From NCBI RefSeq assembly GCF_021347895.1, contig NC_067127.1:14418984-14482983 (forward strand): a DNA stretch of 64,000 bases, written 5' to 3'. The notes beneath the pieces are model-generated. The model was not told the origin of the DNA. It made no database searches and saw only the letters and a program-made list of their open reading frames with translations. The position numbers and the translations under genes were made by a program. Position 1 is the first letter of the stretch, and every line of letters begins with the position of its first letter. The DNA is from Acanthochromis polyacanthus (Eukaryota > Chordata > Actinopteri > Pomacentridae). Shown in pieces: positions 29,526 to 42,539 of this stretch.

Positions 29526-29720
29526 GTCTTCCACCTCAACTATTGAAATGATTGTGACAAAATTCAGTACTCACTATCTCCAGAAGATGAATCCTGATGA
29601 TCCCATTCCTTTTTCACAAGTGTTACATAAAGAAAACTGTACTTCAGGCCAATAGGCTAAATGACCAAGTTGTGTCTCTGTTGAGCTAAATTAGCATTCT
29701 GAAAGAATTCTCTCCAAATC
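29525..29720 (+). repeat. Dispersed AGCATGCTAACA-type repeat, decayed copy 2
   Basis: CAACTATTGAAATGATTGTG, then ACAAAATTCAGTACTCACTA, then AGAAGATGAATCCTGATGATCC follow the order seen in the 5' part of the dispersed repeat at 4.45 kb. The end (AGCTAAATTAGCAT) is more eroded. Confidence 0.4.
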
Positions 29721-29940
29721 AAACTGTCTTCTCAGTTGCTTTTTCAGTAGAATGTATTTTCTGTTATTATCACTAATACATTCCTAATCAACACATCTTT
29801 AGCAATTATTGTATTACCTCCCAAGCATTTGTCCTTTTTAGCCAAGAAATCATATATTAGATGGGACTGGACTTGATGGATTTTAATTCACCTAAAATAT
29901 GCCACTTTACAGAAACCTAATCAAGTAAGTTTGGTACTTC

Positions 29941-30182
29941 AATCTAACCAAGCTTCTAACATGTAGATGTTGTTGTAAAGGGGTGACTTTAAACACAAAG
30001 CATGTTTTTTTTTTTTTAACATAACCAAGTAGTTTTGGTTCCTTAAACTACCCAGTGAGTCAAAATAAAAGCAAACAAGAGGTGAAAATGAAATCAAAGT
30101 CAAATAAAAATGGCAAAACACAAATCCCAGTCTCCTGGGTGAAAGTTTTGTTTTAGAGTCTTGCACCTCTCAAACATCCCAA
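29941..30182. repeat. Probable interspersed repeat with AACCAAGTAGTTTTGGTTCC unit
   Basis: ACATAACCAAGTAGTTTTGG and CAGTCTCCTGGGTGAAAGTT recall a family common in perch-like fish. A T-tract near 30005-30018 is included. The assignment rests on memory of the family and needs a library search. Confidence 0.35.
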
Positions 30183-32005
30183 TGTGTGGCTTTAACAGTG
30201 GAAATGTTTTCTACAATATCATACAATTACCTTACAGTAAGACAATACGTGTCTTTCAAAAAATGCAGTTTAGTTGAATAGGAACATAATTTTGTGCTGA
30301 CAGCATTTGGTAAAATGTTATATGAGGATACTGACAGTTAGCATAAGAACTAAGTGTGCATCCATGCCTGACAAGATGCAGCAGATCAACGCCTAGCCTA
30401 AGCTGCCGTCTGTCCATCATCTATACAAAAACGTTGTCTCCTGGTGTGTAATGAGCACTGAGCCTCACAAATCTGCAAAGCTGTTGATATTAACTGTTAA
30501 TTACAAACATATTTTTCTTCTTTATAATGTATTCTCTCGCCTATTTATTGGTTTCTCAAATTCTTCATGAATGGCTGGACTGTACTTACTTATAGTCATG
30601 CACAATGATAGCTGCTAAAGATTTGATTAGTTTGGCATCAGATAAACAGCTGTATGGTTGTTTAGCTGTGAAGCTGCTCACTATGTGCAAAAGATGAGCG
30701 TTAAGATGACGGTATTGTTGTGAAATTCTAATCATACAATTCAAAAGAACTGCTTTTCACTTTCACACTTTACCTTCATACTAGACTTCCATAGAGATTT
30801 TTCTTTTCAGGGATAACCAAGTACACTTATGCTGCAGTGGAAATATTTTCTACTGAAGGAGGCAGATGTATCACTGCCCAACTTGAATGGCCTTGCGAGA
30901 TCAAGATATTCACTTCAGTCCACTCCATTGGGTTCAAAACTTCCTTGAAGCAAAGTCATAGTTATATGTAATTATTTTTTGCTTCCCTGTAAAGCATGAT
31001 ATAGTATGTTTGAAAGGTTAATAACATGATACAAGATTTATCGTTCTGTGGCTCCCTGGTTGGATACATGTTTACTTGTGCATTAAACCAACCATTTGCT
31101 ATGAATTTGTCTTTGTTTTTATGCTCTCCTGTTAACCTTTCACCCAGGGAGCGATATAACAGTACCCATGTGAACCAAAGATGGATGATTCCAGCAAGGT
31201 CAGTCCTTTATTCCAGCTATTGACCACAGATTGGTGCCAGTGACCAATAAAATGTAAAGTCAAGGACGACTAAATCCAATCACTGAAAGCCAATTGGACT
31301 ATATCATTTCCTGCATTGAAAGACTTTATGATTTGGAACCAATTGATTTGGTCGTGATGCTGTAAAACAAGGTGGATTGCTCACGTATATTCAGCATGAG
31401 ACCTTTATGATTACGATTGGAGATTTAGCCATACAGCAACACTAGAGTGTGATTACTGCATCAGAAACAGAATGCAAATTTCATCAATTGTGATTTCCTC
31501 TTGGACAGCTTTCTAGTTGAAAGATACAATTGCAGGCCATAACTTGGAACAAACCTTTAGGACAGAATTTATTGCACCTGCTGGGTAATAAAAGTAATAC
31601 TAAAGCTCAGGTCATTAATTAGCATGTCAGTTAAATGTTTAACACGTGTTTTTATTTATGCAAAAATAGCTGAAGAAAACGCCTGGGTGATTTCTTCAAA
31701 TGTTTACCGGCAGATCTGGAATCAAAGAGGAGAGACACTTGTGCCAAAAAATGAAAGCATTGAGTTCAGGAATTTGTTTCCCAGCCAGTACTGTGTTGGA
31801 GTTGCCGGTTACCCACTGCAGTATGGAACAGTCTTTAAATTGTCTCACATTCTTTGGTGACTTGACAGCTGATCTCTTCTGGTTTGACAGCCTCCCCATA
31901 GTGCTGGACATGACTTGATTTTTCACTTCAGGTCTGACACTGTTGTGACTGCAGCAAGTGTGTAGCTGGCAGAATATTCTGTTACTTTTTATTTAGTTTA
32001 TGTTC
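30183..32005. other. Non-genic stretch
   Basis: Unique AT-rich sequence with no gene or repeat recognised. Overlapping frames on both strands near 31620-31926 cancel as chance. Confidence 0.42.
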
Positions 32006-32007
32006 TG

Positions 32008-32180
32008 TTCAGTTCAGTTCAGTTTTACTATTATTGCATAAAATGGAAAGGGATTTAGTCTAACGCTTATAAAACTAGATAATTACATTCCCATCACTTT
32101 CAGTTGTACTTTGTGTGCGGATTAGCCCCTGTTAACATGCTGAACTTAACGGTTTAGCAAGATAATCATTATACTGTATA
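32008..32180. repeat. Relics of two dispersed repeats
   Basis: Three tandem TTCAG words followed by TTTTA (32010-32030) look like the reverse tail of the LINE seen at 19.9 kb. Downstream, TTTCAGTTGTACTTTGTGTG and TTAACATGCTGAACTTAACG (about 32098-32160) resemble a piece of the AGCATGCTAACA-type repeat. Both are heavily decayed. Confidence 0.3.
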
Positions 32181-32574
32181 ACAAAAATAAAGCTAATAAA
32201 TGCTATTATTAAGAACACACAAGGATACTAATGTCAACAAGAATTTAGCCAATGCTGCTTTCAAGCAATGTTGGGAGAATGGGAAGAAAAGGAGAAACGT
32301 GCAATTTCTTTAGTGATGAAGCCAGTTATAGGCAAAATTAGTAGAATCGAATGTATTATTTATAGAATTGAATTTCATTTTGATGTAATTGCCAGCTATG
32401 CTCAATTGTGCTCTGTTGCTTTATAATTTAAATCTGGTTGATTGAGACTGTTTTCCCACAATGCAATGTCCAATGAATAATGCATGAGTGGTGGAAAATG
32501 ATGAAGCAGCTCCAAAAGAGTCAAGGAAAAAAATAGAAACTCTAACCACTAAATTTTAGATAAAAGATTTTGTC

Positions 32575-32890
32575 ATCGGACTGCACAGTGGATCAGTGGT
32601 TATCACTGCCACCTTGCAGCTAGATGATCCCCTATTCGCATCCCAACCTGGGCCTGGGATCTTTCTGCATGGAGTTTGTGTGTTTTCTCTGTGCATGCGT
32701 TGGTTTTCTCGGGGTAGTCCGGCTTTAGTCACAGTCCAAAAACGTGCTGAGGGTAATAGGTAACTCTAAATTGTCTCTAGGTGTGAATGCGAGTGTGATT
32801 GTCTCTATATGTAACCCTGTGATAGATTGGTGACCTGTGCAGGATGTCCCTAAGTCAGCTGTGATAGATTCCATCCCAAACTCAGGCTCT
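32575..32890 (+). mobile_element. tRNA-type SINE, decayed copy
   Basis: The left part, CACAGTGGATCAGTGGTTATC, resembles an RNA polymerase III A box and TATTCGCATCC a degenerate B box. The body (GCATGGAGTTTGTGTG, GTCCAAAAACGTGCTGAGGG, CTAAATTGTCTCTAGGTGTG, CCTGTGATAGATTGGTGACC) aligns with the second copy at 51.8-52.0 kb. The 3' GGAT tail is lost. It encodes no protein and would have depended on a LINE for movement. Confidence 0.7.
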
Positions 32891-35475
32891 AATCGGCTTC
32901 CATTGTTCCATATATTGTATAATTTCCTGTTCACAAAGTGTTGGGACTATTGCTCAGATAGTAAGCTCTTGGTCTGACGTGGAGCACAAAAAACCACAAT
33001 GATGCCTGATTTTGCATCAATATAGAGTTTGTGTTGATGGCAGTTTCATTAAATAATTCATACACAAACTGTTTTTACACGTGAAAGGTGTCACGAGCAG
33101 GCAAATATACATTACTTTGAAGTAAATATAGCAGATTTTTATCAATTAGTTCATTTCATACAACTAAAATGCCACCAATCTATTTTGCAAAGTGTCATAT
33201 AATTTATCATGCCATTAACAATATTATTTTTGTTTTTTTACAAACTGTGTAAAGGATAATAAAACATGTAGGCCTATATGCCTATACCCTGGGTCAGTTT
33301 TTACAGTGGCTGATAGTGTTTTAATGGCTTGGACTGGCTTGTAAAATGAAGAAAACAAAATGTTCAGTGTACATATTGCAAATACCACGGGCATGTTACA
33401 GCTATAAAAACTAAAAGCCAGAGGCTAAGTTTTACCTTGTAAACTTGCATTGCTGATTCTTGGAGAGTGCAGATTATCATAATTCACTTACATCAGCAAC
33501 ACAGTTATTTTAAAATACATTATTCTGATAGATGTTTCTTGGTAGCTGCTTCTCTAGATCTGTCCTTCAGTACATAAATGCAGTAGACAAGAACAAGATG
33601 ATTTGCTTTTAAATATTAATGTATCGATATAAATTATAATTCTTACACATTTTAAGATCCACTTTAGTCCAATTTTTTAAATAAAAGTAGAAAGAAAAAT
33701 CTCTTAAAAAATGGTAACTTATTAATCTTTTACTTTGATTCCTATTAGTCTTTCACTTTGATTCTTTCATTCAGTGTGCTGATAGATTCTTTCAGAACAT
33801 TATTTTTTCATCAAAATCTCAGAGTGTGACCGGATTGCAGAGATAAATGCACATTACAGTAAATAAAACCATCACTAAGTCATGCCGTTTTTCTCTTCCT
33901 AACTGATTCCACTGGATCTTACCTTATTTTATATCTTGCAGTGTCATCTACTGAGAGACAGCAAACTGCATATACATCTTCCAGGATAGTACAGTTTGCC
34001 TGAATTTGTTTTTGTATGAGATAAGTAGATGAAAATCATTCAGGGATGTGCAGGTGCTGAAAGTCAAGGTGCCAAAAAAGTGCAAAGCCTTTGAGGTGAG
34101 ACTATAATGCTGAAGATGTTCCAGTCCTCCCTGAGTGTAGCTCCTACTCACACGGGCATTGTTTGCATGGATAAGATCAATTGCAAACTTCTTTGGCCTT
34201 TGCCTTCATGCTCCACTTTGACATCGTCTGAGTCCTCGAGGGAAGGGAACTGGCAGAGAGTATAAGCTTCTCAGTGCTGCAGATGAATTGTTGCCTCGGA
34301 GTGGGAGGAAGCAGAGCACAACCGCACTGTGAGGAAGTGATCTCAGACTTTCAAGACGATGGTACTGCATGCTCTTTATGAACACAGGGGCTGCTAAACA
34401 GGCTGGACAGCCGGTTGCACATATACTCAGAGGAGTCACAGTCACAGATTTAGAGTGTTACAGTCTTGGTAAAGACTAATATTAAACATTAAAACAAAAA
34501 AATAAATAAAAAGGCCAATGTTCAATCAGAAAATTTGAGTCTGTGTTGTAATTCGTTGTAACCTTGATGACTAACAAGCAATTTTCTCATTTATCTCTGG
34601 CTTTGGTTTCTCTGCTACTAATGCACACATGATGAAGATATCCAGGAATTAAAAAGAAAAGAGAAAGGGGCCAAGAAAAAAATACAATCCTCAATTAAAG
34701 GTTCTAGAAAATAGGAAAGTTATAAATGGGTATTTAGGACAATGAAAGAGTCAATGTCCTTCACAACTGCTTCCCATGAGGAACTTGAAAATTCAGTTGG
34801 CAACTAAAACTTTTGAAGAATGCTTTATGCTCATGCTGCGAGTCTCCATTTGATGTTGATTTTCATGCCAGCAAGTCACAATTGCAGTAGTTTTCTTGAT
34901 GAACAGCAATCTTTAAACATTGCTGTAATATACTACAAAATGTCACGAACCACTTGCAAATTACTATTTTTTCTTTTTGCCATAGTAACCACAAAGAAAA
35001 TCTTGAGAAGCATAGAATGCAGGAACAAGAACACCTGTATAATAGGATGTAATCCAGAACAAAAGCCATGCAATATACACTGCTTTCATGAAGCTTCTAA
35101 TGTGCAATTTGTGTTGCGAATGTCACAGAACTGCTGACAAATTAGGCCCGCGGCTTCCTATAGGTGGTATTTATTGCAAGGTTATTGTGTTGTGCAATTT
35201 ATCGTGCAGGTGTTCATGTCAGTGTCCACCCCTTCGTGCAAACATGGAAATCTCATTATATAGAGTCGTTGCCAGGATGAAAAACAAGATGCAAGATGCA
35301 TACCATCATTACAAGCTGAAAATAGATTCTATATAAAAGGTAGCATTTCACAGGATATAGATTTTTAGATTATTACCCTCAAACAAAGAGAGCAGCTCAG
35401 GACGATTTTCATTAACACAATGATAACATTGTTTTGTTACCTCATGGGGAAACGGTGGCTGCTACACGGATGTGA
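32891..35475. other. Non-genic stretch
   Basis: Very AT-rich unique sequence, especially 33150-33800, with no gene recognised. Confidence 0.42.
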
Positions 35476-35479
35476 CTGC

Positions 35480-35660
35480 CTCATTGTCTCCGGGTGTTGT
35501 TTATACAAAGGTGGCATTCATGAGTCAAATTAATATTGCCACTCAGTGTTCATCACTTATAATGAGCAATATAATCAACCAATTACATTCATAATAGCCT
35601 GTGCTGATTTCCAATTTAGCCAGATATAAATTCTTCTCCAGGTTTTATTAGTTTTGAGTG
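35480..35660. promoter_or_regulatory. Candidate conserved noncoding element
   Basis: Contains GTTGTTTATACAAAGG (FOX/SOX-like), TCAAATTAATATTGCC, ACTTATAATGAGCAAT and CCAATTACATTCATAA in 180 repeat-free bases. It resembles an enhancer core in composition only. Confidence 0.22.
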
Positions 35661-37090
35661 GGAAGCTATCTCTTGATCAGATAACATGAAAATTAACACA
35701 CAAATTGAAATTCAGTTTTAGTTTTAAAGATTTTGCATTTGTTGAACTGAGAACTAAATAAATAAAAACTACTTTAAGACATCTTCACTCCAAGCACACT
35801 ATCCCCCACTGAGTGCCTTTCCTCCGAGGAGCTTTATATAATCAAATAATTTATTTTGTAAACATGCAGTTTTTTTCTGGCAGTCAACATATTAGGTGCA
35901 TCTCTTCAGTGTCTTATCAAAAGGAGATTTAAACATCCATCCTACTTCAACAAGAAAAACAAGAGTTGCTACAGAGCTGATGCTTATCACCACTGGAAAA
36001 TGTAATGTTTGTGCTAAAGGCAGTACTCCACAGATAACATGATTACTTAACTTTCCATGTCCTTATTTTCCTGTTCAAATAACATTCATGCAGGATCAAG
36101 TGGAACAACAGATTTAGAACAAATAAATGATTATTATTTAACGTATTTGGCTAATAATGGGTCACTTGAATTTACAATATCTTATATTTCATAACAGAAA
36201 ATTGATGTTTGTTGATGTTCTAAACTAGACTGTCATTTTAGCTAAAAAAAAAAAAAAGAAGAAAAGAAAAAAGAGAATGTGAAACAGTTTTGAATTTCCA
36301 AATTCAAAATATGTGACATTCTATTGCACAAAAGTCTTAACAGAGGAGTGAACAGAAAACATAAGACTTGATACCAGAATACTGCATGTCAGACCACACT
36401 ACTAAAATATTTGGACACCCACACCATACTGGTATGGTATAGATTTCCCAACTAAAATAGTAATTAGTATTGACCATTAGATGCACATCTCTGGACTTTA
36501 AGCACCCAACTTGGTGGTAGTCCACAAATTATTTCTGTGTTTGACAATATCCTTGTTTAAAATGCAAAAAAGAAATGAAAACAGCATTGTTTTTTTTCTG
36601 TTTGTGACATTTCACTGTTACTGTGATTAAATATTGACACAGCAAACAAGGAGCCAATTATACCGGCTTATTGTTGCAGTGGGTTTTGATGGCAGGGGTC
36701 TACAAATGAAGATGTACCTGAGGTTACTAACAACTAATTAATTTCTGTTCCTTGCATGACTCAGATCATTTGTTAAAGAATGTTATCAGCTATCTAGAGT
36801 GCATATTGTCTGATATAAAACTGACAGATTGTAAACTGCATGGTCTAGAAAGACTGCAATAATATGCTTTCAATAACAGTCTTAAGTAAGTATAGAGGCA
36901 TGTAAGAGTGAACAGTGTTGGGGAAATTATGAAAGATAATAGGGCAAAATAATGAAATGCATATAATTTCAATTTTTTTTAAAAAAAATCGAAGGCTCAG
37001 ATACCATCTATCCATGAAGATGATATTGCTAGCAAGAAAATTTGTGTTTGCATATCAAACATAGAGCAACTTTAGCATTAATGTGATAGT
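35661..37090. other. Non-genic stretch
   Basis: An A-tract and purine run at about 36244-36274, followed by the imperfect palindrome TTTTGAATTTCCAAATTCAA (from 36288). No gene is recognised. Confidence 0.4.
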
Positions 37091-37092
37091 GT

Positions 37093-37427
37093 GGGTGATT
37101 TTGGGCTGTGTCCAAAATCACCCCCTTGTTCATTCACATCACAAATACTGTACAGTATAATGAAGACAGAACACTTTACTCAGTGAGCAGAAACATTTTT
37201 AAACTTAAAAAATCATTGTTGGCATTATTTGTAGATAGGTATGATTTTCTTTTACAACAAGCATCACATTGCTTTGTGGGACTGTTGGCAGGCATTAGCC
37301 TTCCACAGTCTCTACTGGTTTTGCTCCACTATGCAATACAAGCATATTTACACCCAAAATCGGAACCCTCCAACAAAACAGCTGTAGTGATCTATATAGT
37401 CAACAGGAGACGATTTTGGATTCATCC
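37093..37427 (+). mobile_element. MITE, TGTCCAAAATCAC family, copy B
   Basis: The left end TGTGTCCAAAATCACCCCC and the right end GGAGACGATTTTGGA (inverted TCCAAAATC) bound about 320 noncoding bases. The interior has the GTGATCTATATAGTCAAC word near the right end and CATTGCTTTGTGGGACTGTT in the middle. The left end also folds on itself: 37093-37104 and 37112-37123 are perfect 12-bp complements around a 7-base loop. A related truncated copy sits at 4.8 kb. Confidence 0.5.
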
Positions 37428-39865
37428 TTGGTCTCATTCAGCTCCTGTGGGAAATATGTGGCTCTTTGCCTGCTAAATGCTCCACTGTGTTGACTAACTT
37501 TATCCATCTGTGGGTTCATGCTGGGTAGATAGCAGACGGTGAATTTATTTTTCACTGAAAACAGCTGCCTGCTGCTTGGAAACAATACTGATGAGAGCAA
37601 TAAGACTAATTCCGTAGAGACTACATTCGGCTACTGTTCATGTTCGTATTAAAAGCGTTTAATTATAGAGGTGGCTCATCGGAAAACATTCGCATGAGCT
37701 GGTTTTGGACAGTTATATGGGCCACTGGCAAGCTATTGATTTTGCCATTTAGGTATGACAATGATCCTCGATATTTATTAAAAGGCAGTGTCAGAGTAAC
37801 TGAGTGTAAACTCATGCCAGGATGCATGACAATACTTTAAACCACATTTTATTGGACTCTAATACTTTGACTATTCTTGTATGAATACTCCACTGAGAAA
37901 CTTTTTTCAAAAGAGTCGAGAATAAGCTGCAGTTGCGAGTCAAGCAGCCTTCCTGGGAGGGAGGACTGACGGAACAGTAGGAGGTGGTGTCAGGCCCACA
38001 GAGATTTAAAAAAGTATATGCTGCAACAAATATGACTCTGTGCAGGTTTTTCTTGAATTCCTCACTGACTCCGAAGAACATACATCATAGAGTGTGCTTG
38101 TGTATGAGGGTGTTGCTTGATTCTCTTCTCAGACCTTTCTGTGTCATGGCTGTTTGTTGGGCAGTCTCATGATTCAGAGAGGTCCACAAAGACACTCAAG
38201 AAGCAGAAATGTACTAAAGATGCTCTTTTCTATTGCAGATGCGGAAAACTTTCCTGGCCTTATTTGCATTTCATTTCTATCACAGAAACTCCTGTTGGAT
38301 TCATCTTGACAACGGGGATCAGTAGCTAAGACGTATTACTACCGCAGATATAACCTCAGGTCAAAAAGTGTAAAACGTTTGGCTGGACAGAAAGCAAGAA
38401 AGAAAACCGAAATGTCAATATTTCATTAAATGCTTCCTAGCAGTTTAAAATATCTAGTGTGAGCTTGTTAGTGGGGTTATACAATGTGCTTGACCCTTCT
38501 GGGAAAAAACAGAAATGAAAAAAAAAAAAGAAAAAGGGTCTCGTTTAGCACTTTTCAGCCTCGAGTACCCAATTTAAGTTTGGCTGGGGAAAAGAAGCAT
38601 CTAGGAAATCACATTTAAGCATACCCACAACCCATGATTATCCTTTGAAAGAATCATTTTACTGTATGGTTCCATTTGTAGAGAAACAGTGTTATGACCA
38701 GCAGAAAATGAACAGACTCAATAGATACGCTCAAATTTCCCCTTAGTTGACAGAGACAATGTATTTGTTGGCTGTAAATGGTTCTGTGGACCATTAGGAG
38801 AGGTTTCATTTATACTGCCTGGGGGTTTGCACAAGACCCAGATACGCTTAATGATATACCCACACTGCGCTCATGCTGTGAGTTTTAAAGCCGTCTCCAA
38901 CAAGAAAATTGGGGTTTTAGTTATTACTCATGTCCTCTTTCACTCACATCTTCCTGGCCAGAGCAGCAGACTGAGAACACCGCAGCCATGAAATGGAGCA
39001 TGACTTTTGACAGGGCGAGAGAGGGGTGAGAGGACACCTCGGGGTGGGGTGCAGTGGGTGGAAGCGAAGCAAGATTTAATCCACTGAAATTGGGTTAATG
39101 TACGATGAAGTTTCCCCTGCACAGCTCATGTGCACTGAGATGCCAAATTTGCACTCGATCTAATGTTGTTTTGGATGTGGGCAGTGACAAAGAGTTGAGA
39201 CAGGGAGGAGGAAAAAGGGGAATAAACCCCCACCACCACCCCCTTTGTGATCCTCTGTGTGTCACATGTAGAGACTATCACTCTTGTGAGTCTCTTTTTT
39301 TTTTTTTTGGGCGGGGGGGGGGGAATAGAAGCGGAGATATGGGAGCAGTTTTCGACTCTGACCTGAATGTAAATGGGTTTTCTAAAGGACTACTGTTGAA
39401 AATGTTTTCCGTCAGCTGCATGTTTACATTCAGTCTGTACAATTCCGTGTGCTCTCACAGCGGAAATGAAAGATGTACTTGAATAGCGAGATTGATGCTT
39501 CACTAGCAGCTACACTCCCACATACTGACCTGATTTTTTCCATCTGACACTCAGATGAAGTTTTGTGTCTCTACCTGCACACGCATGTTATGCTCCACAG
39601 TGTTGCACATTCATACACAGATCTATATTTGACTCGTAAGGCCACAGTCCTTTACGCTCCTCCATCACCTGAAATCTTGACCACCTGTGAAAGGACTTTC
39701 CCCTTAGCCCTTAACATTACAGAGTAAAGGCTTTTACAATTTACAGTTTACCCAGTGTGTGTTCAGCAATGTGTAATATTGACTAGAATGTCAGTGTGTA
39801 AACTTTTCCAAGTCCAGTAAAGAATTTGACTTAGCTGCTAATGTAGTACAATAAATTCTGAGAGC
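37428..39865. other. Non-genic stretch
   Basis: An A-tract lies at about 38518-38530, CACCACCACC at 39231-39240, and adjoining T and G homopolymers at about 39295-39322. No gene is supported. Confidence 0.42.
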
Positions 39866-39869
39866 ATCC

Positions 39870-40960
39870 AGGACCGTGCAGCACAGGTCCTTGAGGTTAT
39901 GTTGTACCAGGAAATGTCCTTAAACTTATACATAAGACAAGTGTCGAGGATGGTCGTCTGCATAATATTGTCAAAATCCAAAACACTTTGTTCCAGAATG
40001 ATGCAGGAAAACTAGTGCATACATTTGTTCCTTTTTGACTGGATTGCTACAATGCTTTAGTATCAGAATGTCCCACTAACTAAAAAACATTGTGTAGCGT
40101 CTCTTAATTGGCTTCCATTAAGAAAATCTGACCAGAAAATCTGAACTTTCTGGTCACATTGAAAGCCCTTCGTGACGAAGCTCTATTGTATCTTAAAGAC
40201 TATTTTACCATATTGTCCCAACAAAGCACTTGACTCTCAGATTGCAGGTTTTCTTGTGCCTCACAGAGCTTCCTAAAGCAGAACAGGAAGCATCAAGTTC
40301 ATCTGTCAACCAACTTTTAGTTTGGTGGAGGCAGGCCTCCTGTCTACTTTTAAGATCAGGCTTTCTGATAAAGCTTAAAGTCAGGGTTACTGAGTTGACA
40401 CTGAACTACCCCCTGAAGTCTGTTGTTACAGGCCTAAAATGATGGGAGACTTCACACGATGCACAGAGCACCTCTTCTCTACTCTCCTCCCTTTCTCGTG
40501 CCAGGCTTTAATTTGTCACCATTGCATGTCACTAGCTCTGTGTCTTGTATCTCCTGTAGTTTGTGCTTTTTCCTCTCTGCAGGTAGGTCTGGCTCTGGAG
40601 CTACATGTTTCTGATCTTTGATTTCTGGCCTCACAGCCCTCCCCAGCGTTTATTGCTCTCTCACGTGTTGCCTGTCTGAACTCTGTCTGCCATCCCTCTC
40701 TTTCTCCCCTTTAACCTCACCCCAACTGGTCGAGGCAGATGGTCATCTCCCTGAGCCTGGTTCTGCTGTAGGTGTCCCCCAGTTGAAAAATGTTTCATTT
40801 TTTTTGCTTTTTTTCCCCCTGCTGTCACCAAAGAGCTTCATCCACGTGAGTCTCGGTCTGTTGGGTTTCTTTTTGTAACACATTTTTGCAAGATCTTCCC
40901 CTTACTGTATGAAGGGTCTTGACAAAACTCATGTTGTGAATTAAATGAAACTGAATAAAT
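39870..40960 (+). pseudogene. Decayed LINE fragment (L2-like), end of ORF plus 3' UTR
   Basis: The segment 40106-40126 encodes NWLPLRK, matching the HWLP(I/V)..R motif found after the reverse-transcriptase fingers-palm region in teleost L2-type LINEs. In shifted frames downstream come a lysine-ended LKALRDEA-like part and NKALDSQIAGFLVPHR (40220-40267), resembling the LRSxDxGLLVVPR block. Stops and frameshifts break it. From about 40490 it continues as a 3' UTR that is the reverse complement of the repeat at 53.1-53.4 kb, ending near AACTGAATAAATTTAATT. The reverse transcriptase catalytic part and the endonuclease are absent. Confidence 0.55.
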
Positions 40961-41080
40961 TTAATTACACAGGAAATCTGCAAGGTGCTTATACAGTTCT
41001 TTGAATGTAGAGTACAACAATGTGGGCTAGTTATCTCGGGAAGCTAAGACAGCAGCTTATGTTGGAGCAGTTTTAAACTC

Positions 41081-41619
41081 TTAAAGGCATTAGAGGAGAT
41101 TTAATTTCCTATGACTTTGAACGTAGCATGCGCATGCGCACATACAACCTCTCCCTCACCCCCCTCTAACCTCCCCCCTCTTAACATTTCCGAAGAAACG
41201 CCCCCCTCCAGAAACTTGCGTAGGACTCGTGAAGTTGTCTTTTACGGCTGGGTCCCCCTGGATCTTTATCTGCCATTATGTAAAAAAAGATGAGCAAAAC
41301 AAGTCGCCAGCTAACTACGAAGCTATACCAAAGCAACACATACACAAAACACGTACGTCCAAGGCGTACATAATCTACGTAACTAGGCCTGAGCCGGAAG
41401 ATTTTTGATTGACAGGAAAGGCAGCAAACCAAACGCCTCGGTCCGAGCGCATTGATTGGCTGATGTTTTTCAGGTCCTGCCATGTCCACAGTTTTTGTTT
41501 TTTTTAAAAAATTCTTTTAGAGACCATACATACAAGTCCACTAAAGGTCAGTATATTCATTTTATGTGAATCAGACAAATTAAACAAAAAAAAAAAAACA
41601 TCCTCCATAATGCCTTTAA
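41081..41619. mobile_element. 531-bp TTAA element (piggyBac-type, nonautonomous)
   Basis: TTAA at 41081-41084 and 41616-41619 flank an element (41085-41615) whose ends are inverted: the left begins AGGCATTAGAGGA and the right, read inward, AGGCATTATGGAGGA, differing by a 2-base gap. TTAA duplication is the signature of piggyBac-type transposition. The interior is GC-richer than the surroundings and holds an NRF1-like palindrome (ATGCGCATGCGCA, 41128-41140) and a short minus-strand frame starting MADKDPGGPSRKRQL at about 41273. No transposase is present. Confidence 0.72.
41181..41273 (-). CDS. Short reading frame inside the 531-bp TTAA element
   Basis: On the minus strand an ATG in the context ACATAATGGCAG opens a 31-codon frame beginning MADKDPGGPSRKRQL and ending FLRKC before TAA. 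The same frame is open further upstream. It is hydrophilic and basic, with no recognised domain. It may be the residue of a captured first exon or of the parent transposon, or simply chance. Confidence 0.15.
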   Translation of the reverse strand, partial: ADKDPGGPSRKRQLHESYASFWRGAFLRKC

Positions 41620-42535
41620 TTTCTCTCGTGACATATGCTGTATTTACAGTTGCTAACTTATCGGTCATTGCAGCAGTGTTTGGAGGGGTTTGGCCAAAGC
41701 TCAAGTGTGAATATATATTACTAGAAATTATCATGTCACCGAAATGGTTGAACAAAAGATCTCATAACCTTGTGCACATTTGAATGTTTGAGCTTGCAGC
41801 GTACACATGTATAGCTATTACAAAATGAAGGTCAAGATAAAGCCACCCTCAATTTTTTGTTTCTCTGCTGTTTCCTCTGGTTAATTGGCTTCTTCTGTTG
41901 TGGTAGCTAGAGAAAGTCAAAAGGTCAGGTGTGAAACAGTACATTACCATGCTGATAAATTATAATGCAGTCAACAGTTTACTGGACTGAAAGTGTATCC
42001 TTACATTTTACCACCAGAAACTGAATCCCCCTCTGTATCATTTTAAAGTGAAATTAGGGGAATTAGGATGCACATAATTGCTCCATGAGAACAGAGGGCA
42101 GCAGATGACTAATGTATTTATTGTCTCACTACTTGTTTTGTTGAGATTAGAAAAGTTTTGGTTGGGGGTTTATACTGAGCAGCAGAAAATTCAGACTTTT
42201 AAAATAGTTTTCCAGTCTGTGTTTCTGCTATTACTATGTAATTTTCCCTGATTGATGGCTTAGAAGTGTATCATTGACTGGTGATTGGAGGGTTGACAAT
42301 TGCAGGCTGAGCTGACCACAGCGGGTCGGATGACTGAGGGAAACCAAATCAAATATTCTCAAACGACCAAGTGGAAGTCTGATTAAAGAAAATTGTCAGA
42401 CAGATTTAGAATATATTGTAGAATGGCTGATTAGTCTGTATACTTTAGCATGTATACAGCATACATGTAGCTGCTGTGTGTTTTACAGATTCCATACACT
42501 GCTGGGGAGAGTAACAGGCCTCTGCTGATTCTCGA
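41620..42535. other. Non-genic stretch
   Basis: Unique sequence without a gene or recognised repeat. Confidence 0.4.
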
Positions 42536-42539
42536 CATG

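Noticed and set aside
39295..39322. Adjoining poly-T and poly-G tracts
   Set aside because: Simple homopolymers with no associated element or reading frame. Their length may also be an assembly uncertainty.
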